Positions 7,197-9,654 of a DNA stretch of 9,654 nucleotides are shown one piece after another; positions within the stretch are counted from its first letter, which is position 1; every line of letters starts with the position of its first letter. A program made the translations under genes and the position numbers. The DNA lies in assembly GCA_029776735.1 (NCBI GenBank), contig JAKOUL010000112.1, positions 1-9,654 on the forward strand. Reading direction: 5' to 3'. The stretch comes from Dictyoglomota bacterium. GTDB taxonomy: Bacteria > Dictyoglomota > Dictyoglomia > Dictyoglomales > Dictyoglomaceae. Under the pieces are notes generated by a model, which saw only the letters and a program-made list of their open reading frames with translations, searched no databases and had not been told where the DNA came from.

Positions 7197-8040
7197 GATA
7201 TTCTTTAAATAATTCTCCTAATCCTTCTCTTTGTAAAGCAAGCTCTACTGAAGCGATAAGAAAACCTAATTTATTTCCTGTATCGTATCTTTTTCCCTTA
7301 AACTCATAAGTATAAATAGCTTCTTTTTCAAGAAGAAGTTTTAGACCATCAGTAAGTTGAATCTCCCCACCTTTCCCTGGCTTTACCTTTTCAAGCATTG
7401 AAAATATTTGGGGAGTTAGAATATATCTTCCTACAATAGCAAGATTAGAAGGGGCTTCTTCTACCGATGGCTTTTCCACAAGATTTGTAACCTGATATAC
7501 ACCTTCATCTATCTCTTTGCCAGCAATAACACCATAGTTTTTAACTTCGTCCTTAGGTATTCTCTCTACTGCAATGACAGAACATTTATATCTTTCATAT
7601 ATTTCTATCATCTGTTTTATACATGGTACATCACTTATAATAAGATCATCACTTAAAATAACTGCAAAAGGCTCATCTTTTACAAGCTCTTTTGTCACAA
7701 GTACTGCGTGTCCAAGTCCAAGAGGCTCTTTTTGTCTTATATAATATACAGTAGCAAGTTCTGATATCTCTCTCACCTGTTTCAAAAGTTCTAAATCTCC
7801 TTTTTTTTGAAGGAAATATTCTAATTCAAAAGAAATATCAAAATGATCTTCTATAGCCCTTTTATTTCTCCCAGTAACTATAATTATCTCCCCTATTTCA
7901 GAGTTAACGGCTTCTTCTACAGCATATTGGATTATAGGCTTATCCACCACAGGAAGCATTTCCTTAGGCTGAGCTTTTGTTGCTGGTAAAAATCTTGTAC
8001 CAAGACCGGCAGCAGGGAAAATAGCTTTTCTTATTCCCAT
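7174..8040 (-). CDS. galU: UTP-glucose-1-phosphate uridylyltransferase (GalU)
   Basis: This 288-aa protein is a full-length bacterial GalU, which makes UDP-glucose from UTP and glucose 1-phosphate in the cytoplasm for glycan synthesis and galactose metabolism. The nucleotide-binding signature is G12-L-G-T-R16 followed by P25-K26-E-M-L-P30. Other family motifs follow in order: Q103-x-E-P-L-G-L-G-H111-A, the metal-binding region S-D131-D132, V-E189-K190-P, V-G204-R205-Y, and G-G-E226-I-Q-L-T-D231. The C-terminal Y-D-T-G-N-K-L-G-F matches the family end. Usual length is 290-300 aa. The ATG is preceded by GAGGAGG (8047-8053, read on the - strand) with 6-nt spacing, and this site overlaps the cupin stop codon. 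It is therefore the second gene of a cupin-galU operon. A glucose-1-phosphate thymidylyltransferase is less likely, because the length and motifs are GalU-type. Confidence 0.96.
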   Translation of the reverse strand: MGIRKAIFPAAGLGTRFLPATKAQPKEMLPVVDKPIIQYAVEEAVNSEIGEIIIVTGRNKRAIEDHFDISFELEYFLQKKGDLELLKQVREISELATVYYIRQKEPLGLGHAVLVTKELVKDEPFAVILSDDLIISDVPCIKQMIEIYERYKCSVIAVERIPKDEVKNYGVIAGKEIDEGVYQVTNLVEKPSVEEAPSNLAIVGRYILTPQIFSMLEKVKPGKGGEIQLTDGLKLLLEKEAIYTYEFKGKRYDTGNKLGFLIASVELALQREGLGELFKEYLKSLKLD

Positions 8041-8052
8041 ATTAATCCTCCT

Positions 8053-8406
8053 CTATTCCTCTGGAAGCTTTGCAATTACTTGAATAATCTCTCCTTCTTC
8101 CACAATAAGTTGATGCGCCGTATTTGCAGGAATTAACAAAACATCTCCACTTTCTATTTCAACTATTTGTGACTCTATTATCTCACACCCTCTTACCTCT
8201 TCGGGTTCTATAAATTTACCTCCAGCATATTTATCACTAACAAGTACTTTTGCTTTCCCAGAATATACAATGTATACATCATTAATCTTCTTATGTACCT
8301 CTGTTTCGCTCTTAAAAGGAGCCGTAAAATTTAAGAATCTTAAAACAAAACTTCCTTTTTTAAAATCGCTAATATCTTTATCTTTTATAGAAAACTTCTT
8401 ATACAT
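8053..8406 (-). CDS. Small single-domain cupin protein, function unknown
   Basis: This 117-aa protein is one cupin beta-barrel. The first cupin motif is degenerate: E36-V-H38-K-K-I-N-D43-V-Y-I-V-Y-S-G50. The second is better kept: G87-D-V-L-L-I-P93-A-N-T-A-H98-Q. His38 and His98 are possible metal ligands, though the usual HxH pair is reduced to one His, so metal binding is uncertain. There is no signal peptide. The ATG has an ideal AAAGGAGG (8413-8420 on the - strand) with 6-nt spacing, and a likely promoter lies upstream at 8441-8469. It ends in TAG 12 nt before galU, so the two genes form an operon. The linkage suggests a role in sugar or sugar-nucleotide metabolism, but nothing in the sequence identifies a substrate. 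It could instead be a small-molecule-binding regulator. Confidence 0.82.
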   Translation of the reverse strand: MYKKFSIKDKDISDFKKGSFVLRFLNFTAPFKSETEVHKKINDVYIVYSGKAKVLVSDKYAGGKFIEPEEVRGCEIIESQIVEIESGDVLLIPANTAHQLIVEEGEIIQVIAKLPEE

Positions 8407-8440
8407 TTACATCCTCCTTTTAAAAACAAACTTTCTAAAT

Positions 8441-8469
8441 ATTCTAACCTTTAATAAAAACTTAATCAA
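8441..8469 (-). promoter_or_regulatory. Sigma-70-type promoter candidate for cupin-galU
   Basis: Read on the - strand, TTGATT (8469-8464) and TAGAAT (8446-8441) are separated by exactly 17 bp. Both hexamers match sigma-70 consensus in four or five positions. Transcription would start near 8434, giving a leader of about 28 nt with the AAAGGAGG site in it. The spacing and position are good; the AT-rich background raises the chance of coincidence. Confidence 0.6.
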
Positions 8470-8470
8470 C

Positions 8471-8499
8471 TTTAGAAAACTAAACAAAAACCTTATAAT
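8471..8499 (+). promoter_or_regulatory. Sigma-70-type promoter candidate for homocitrate synthase
   Basis: TTTAGA (8471-8476) and a perfect TATAAT (8494-8499) lie 17 bp apart. Transcription would begin near 8506, giving a leader of about 140 nt that contains the hairpin at 8575-8607. A second perfect TATAAT at 8528-8533 has no recognisable -35 at proper spacing. The -35 match is only four of six, so this is a moderate candidate. Confidence 0.42.
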
Positions 8500-8574
8500 A
8501 AACAAAAATGATTCTTACTTCTCTTTTTATAATTTATATGATAAAATTACCTCGTAAAATTAATATAAAGATGC

Positions 8575-8614
8575 AAAGGTGCTTTGGAAGAATTCCAGAG
8601 CACCTTTAGTTTTT
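8575..8614 (+). terminator. Intrinsic terminator-like hairpin in the homocitrate synthase leader
   Basis: Positions 8575-8589 pair with 8593-8607 in a 15-bp stem with a single T-G wobble (8584 with 8598) and a GAA loop. An AG and a run of five T follow (8610-8614). The core of the stem is GC-containing in an otherwise AT-rich region. The genes to the left read the other way, so no upstream + strand gene in the window needs a terminator here. It is best read as an attenuator in the leader of the downstream gene, or as a block on antisense transcription. Confidence 0.72.
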
Positions 8615-8627
8615 AAAGAAAAAACCT

Positions 8628-8635
8628 AAAGGAGG
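8628..8635 (+). promoter_or_regulatory. Shine-Dalgarno for homocitrate synthase, partly in an alternative hairpin
   Basis: AAAGGAGG ends 12 nt before the ATG at 8648, slightly long spacing. No start codon in frame lies closer. The first five bases (AAAGG) are complementary to CCTTT at 8603-8607, the 3' arm of the terminator-like stem, so accessibility of this site may depend on which hairpin forms. Confidence 0.7.
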
Positions 8636-8647
8636 CGCATAAAAAGC

Positions 8648-9654
8648 ATGAAAGATAATGAGATAAAAATTGTTGATACCACATTGAGAGATGGCGAACA
8701 GACAGCTGGCGTTGTATTCTCAAAGGCTGAAAAGGTTCAAATTGCCAGAATGTTAGATGAACTTGGTGTACACCAAATAGAAGCAGGTGTACCTGTTATG
8801 GGAGGAGACGAAGAAGAAGCTATAAAAGCTATCGTAAAGTCGGGTTTAAAAGCTAGTATAATGGGCTGGAATCGTGCAGTTATAAGTGATATTGAGACGT
8901 CATTAAGATGTGGAGTAGACGCTGTCGCTATCTCAATCTCTACTTCTGATATCCATATTAAATACAAACTTAGAAAGACCAGAGAATGGGTCCTTGAAAG
9001 TATGGTAAAAGCTTGTGAGTTTGCTAAAAAACATGATGTATATGTATCAGTAAATGCAGAAGATGCTTCCAGAACTGATTTAGATTTTCTATTACAATTT
9101 GCAAAGGCAGCAAAAGAAGCAGGAGCAGACAGATTAAGATTTTGTGATACAGTAGGAATTATGGAACCATTTACGATCTATGATGTGGTAAAAACTATAA
9201 TTGATAAGACAGGACTTGCAGTAGAAATGCATACTCACAATGATTTTGGTATGGCAACAGCAAATGCTCTTGCAGGAATAAAAGCTGGAGCTACATGGGT
9301 AGGAGTAACAATAAATGGACTTGGAGAAAGAGCGGGAAATGCTGCCTTAGAAGAGGTTGTTATGGCTCTCAAATATATTTATAACATTGATGTAGGGATA
9401 AAAACCTATAAATTAAAAGAAGTATGTGAGTATGTAGCAAAAGCATCTGCTCGGGAACTCCCTGTAAATAAAGCAATTGTGGGAAAGAATATTTTTGCCC
9501 ATGAGTCTGGTATTCATGCTGATGGAGTAATAAAATACCCAAAAACTTATGAAGTATTCACTCCCGAAGAAGTGGGAGGAGAGAGACAAATTGTCATCGG
9601 AAAGCATTCTGGAACTCATGCTCTTATAAGAAAATTCCAAGAATATGCAATTCA
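8648..9654 (+). CDS. Homocitrate synthase, NifV-type, 3' end outside the window
   Basis: The reading frame is open from ATG 8648 to the window edge, giving 335 codons of a family that is usually about 375-400 aa. It belongs to the DRE-TIM metallolyase family with alpha-isopropylmalate synthase. The N-terminal D10-T-T-L-R14-D15-G-E-Q-T-A-G-V is the homocitrate synthase/NifV version. H195-T-H197-N-D supplies the other metal ligands, followed by N223-G-L-G-E-R-A-G-N231 and H285-E-S-G-I-H290-A-D-G. The enzyme condenses 2-oxoglutarate with acetyl-CoA to homocitrate. In a non-diazotroph this would start lysine synthesis by the aminoadipate route; nitrogenase cofactor synthesis is the other option, and no nif genes are visible. 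The start is supported by an AAAGGAGG site and by the family's short N-terminus. Regulation may involve the leader hairpin. Isopropylmalate or citramalate synthase is less likely given the TAGV motif. Confidence 0.9.
   Translation, partial: MKDNEIKIVDTTLRDGEQTAGVVFSKAEKVQIARMLDELGVHQIEAGVPVMGGDEEEAIKAIVKSGLKASIMGWNRAVISDIETSLRCGVDAVAISISTSDIHIKYKLRKTREWVLESMVKACEFAKKHDVYVSVNAEDASRTDLDFLLQFAKAAKEAGADRLRFCDTVGIMEPFTIYDVVKTIIDKTGLAVEMHTHNDFGMATANALAGIKAGATWVGVTINGLGERAGNAALEEVVMALKYIYNIDVGIKTYKLKEVCEYVAKASARELPVNKAIVGKNIFAHESGIHADGVIKYPKTYEVFTPEEVGGERQIVIGKHSGTHALIRKFQEYAI

Larger units (their letters stand above)
8407..8647. other. Divergent intergenic region with promoters, hairpin and leader
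   Basis: This 241-bp, very AT-rich region separates the cupin-galU operon (leftward) from the homocitrate synthase gene (rightward). It contains the cupin ribosome site, a good leftward promoter candidate, a weaker rightward candidate, a strong hairpin followed by a T tract, and the homocitrate synthase ribosome site. A + strand open frame running through 8270-8557 is mostly antisense to the cupin gene and has no family features, so I do not call it a gene. Confidence 0.75.

Noticed and set aside
7197..7260. Terminator after the Rad50-like gene
   Set aside because: T-rich stretches exist, but I found no stable stem before them, and the region is galU coding sequence.
8270..8557. A 95-codon + strand frame over the cupin 5' end and intergenic region
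   Set aside because: It is mostly antisense to the well-supported cupin gene, has no Shine-Dalgarno, and its Asn/Lys/Ile/Leu content is what AT-rich DNA gives by chance.
8575..8650. Lysine riboswitch (L box) before homocitrate synthase
   Set aside because: The AAAGGTGC string faintly recalls the L-box AGAGGUGC element, but here it is simply one arm of a plain hairpin and the five-helix structure is absent.
8737..8967. A 76-codon - strand frame
   Set aside because: It lies wholly antisense to conserved homocitrate synthase sequence. The - strand frame at 9413-9640 is rejected for the same reason.
1..9654. CRISPR array, insertion sequence, tRNA or rRNA genes, phage attachment sites
   Set aside because: Reading the whole window, I saw no spaced direct repeats, transposase motifs, terminal inverted repeats or RNA gene signatures.

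Overview
The window is AT-rich bacterial DNA. Codon use favours AGA for Arg and ATA for Ile, and proteins are rich in Lys and Glu. Strong AAAGGAGG-type ribosome sites precede several genes. Together with an archaeal-like nurA-herA-mre11-rad50 set, this suggests a low-GC thermophilic bacterium. Dictyoglomus is my best guess and Thermotogae-like or thermophilic Firmicutes-like lineages are alternatives; this is inference from gene content and style, not a match to a database.

Layout. Positions 3-257 hold the C-terminal end of a glycosyltransferase on the + strand. Four tightly packed + strand genes follow (260-7196): nurA nuclease, herA hexameric ATPase, an Mre11/SbcD-type nuclease and a Rad50/SbcC-type ATPase. 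The junctions are a 2-nt gap, a 9-nt gap, a 1-nt overlap (TAATG) and a 4-nt overlap (ATGA), so they look like one operon that begins upstream of the window. On the - strand, galU (UTP-glucose-1-phosphate uridylyltransferase) and a small cupin gene form a second operon (8406 to 7174), whose 3' end overlaps the rad50 end by 23 bp. A 241-bp intergenic region (8407-8647) holds likely divergent promoters and a strong terminator-like hairpin. A homocitrate synthase (NifV-type) gene starts at 8648 on the + strand and runs off the window.

How the genes work together. In archaea the four repair proteins process DNA double-strand breaks: Mre11-Rad50 opens the end, then HerA-NurA resects it to leave a 3' single strand. 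The same division of labour is inferred here. GalU makes UDP-glucose for envelope polysaccharides, which fits with the glycosyltransferase at the left edge. The homocitrate synthase probably feeds lysine synthesis by the aminoadipate route, but the window does not prove this.

The most unusual item is the Rad50-like protein. It has no CxxC zinc hook anywhere. Inside its coiled-coil region it has two adjacent hydrophobic segments (residues about 444-480) that look like a transmembrane hairpin, suggesting a membrane-tethered Mre11-Rad50-like machine. The second item of interest is the homocitrate synthase leader, where a 15-bp terminator-like hairpin competes with a second hairpin that would cover the Shine-Dalgarno site.
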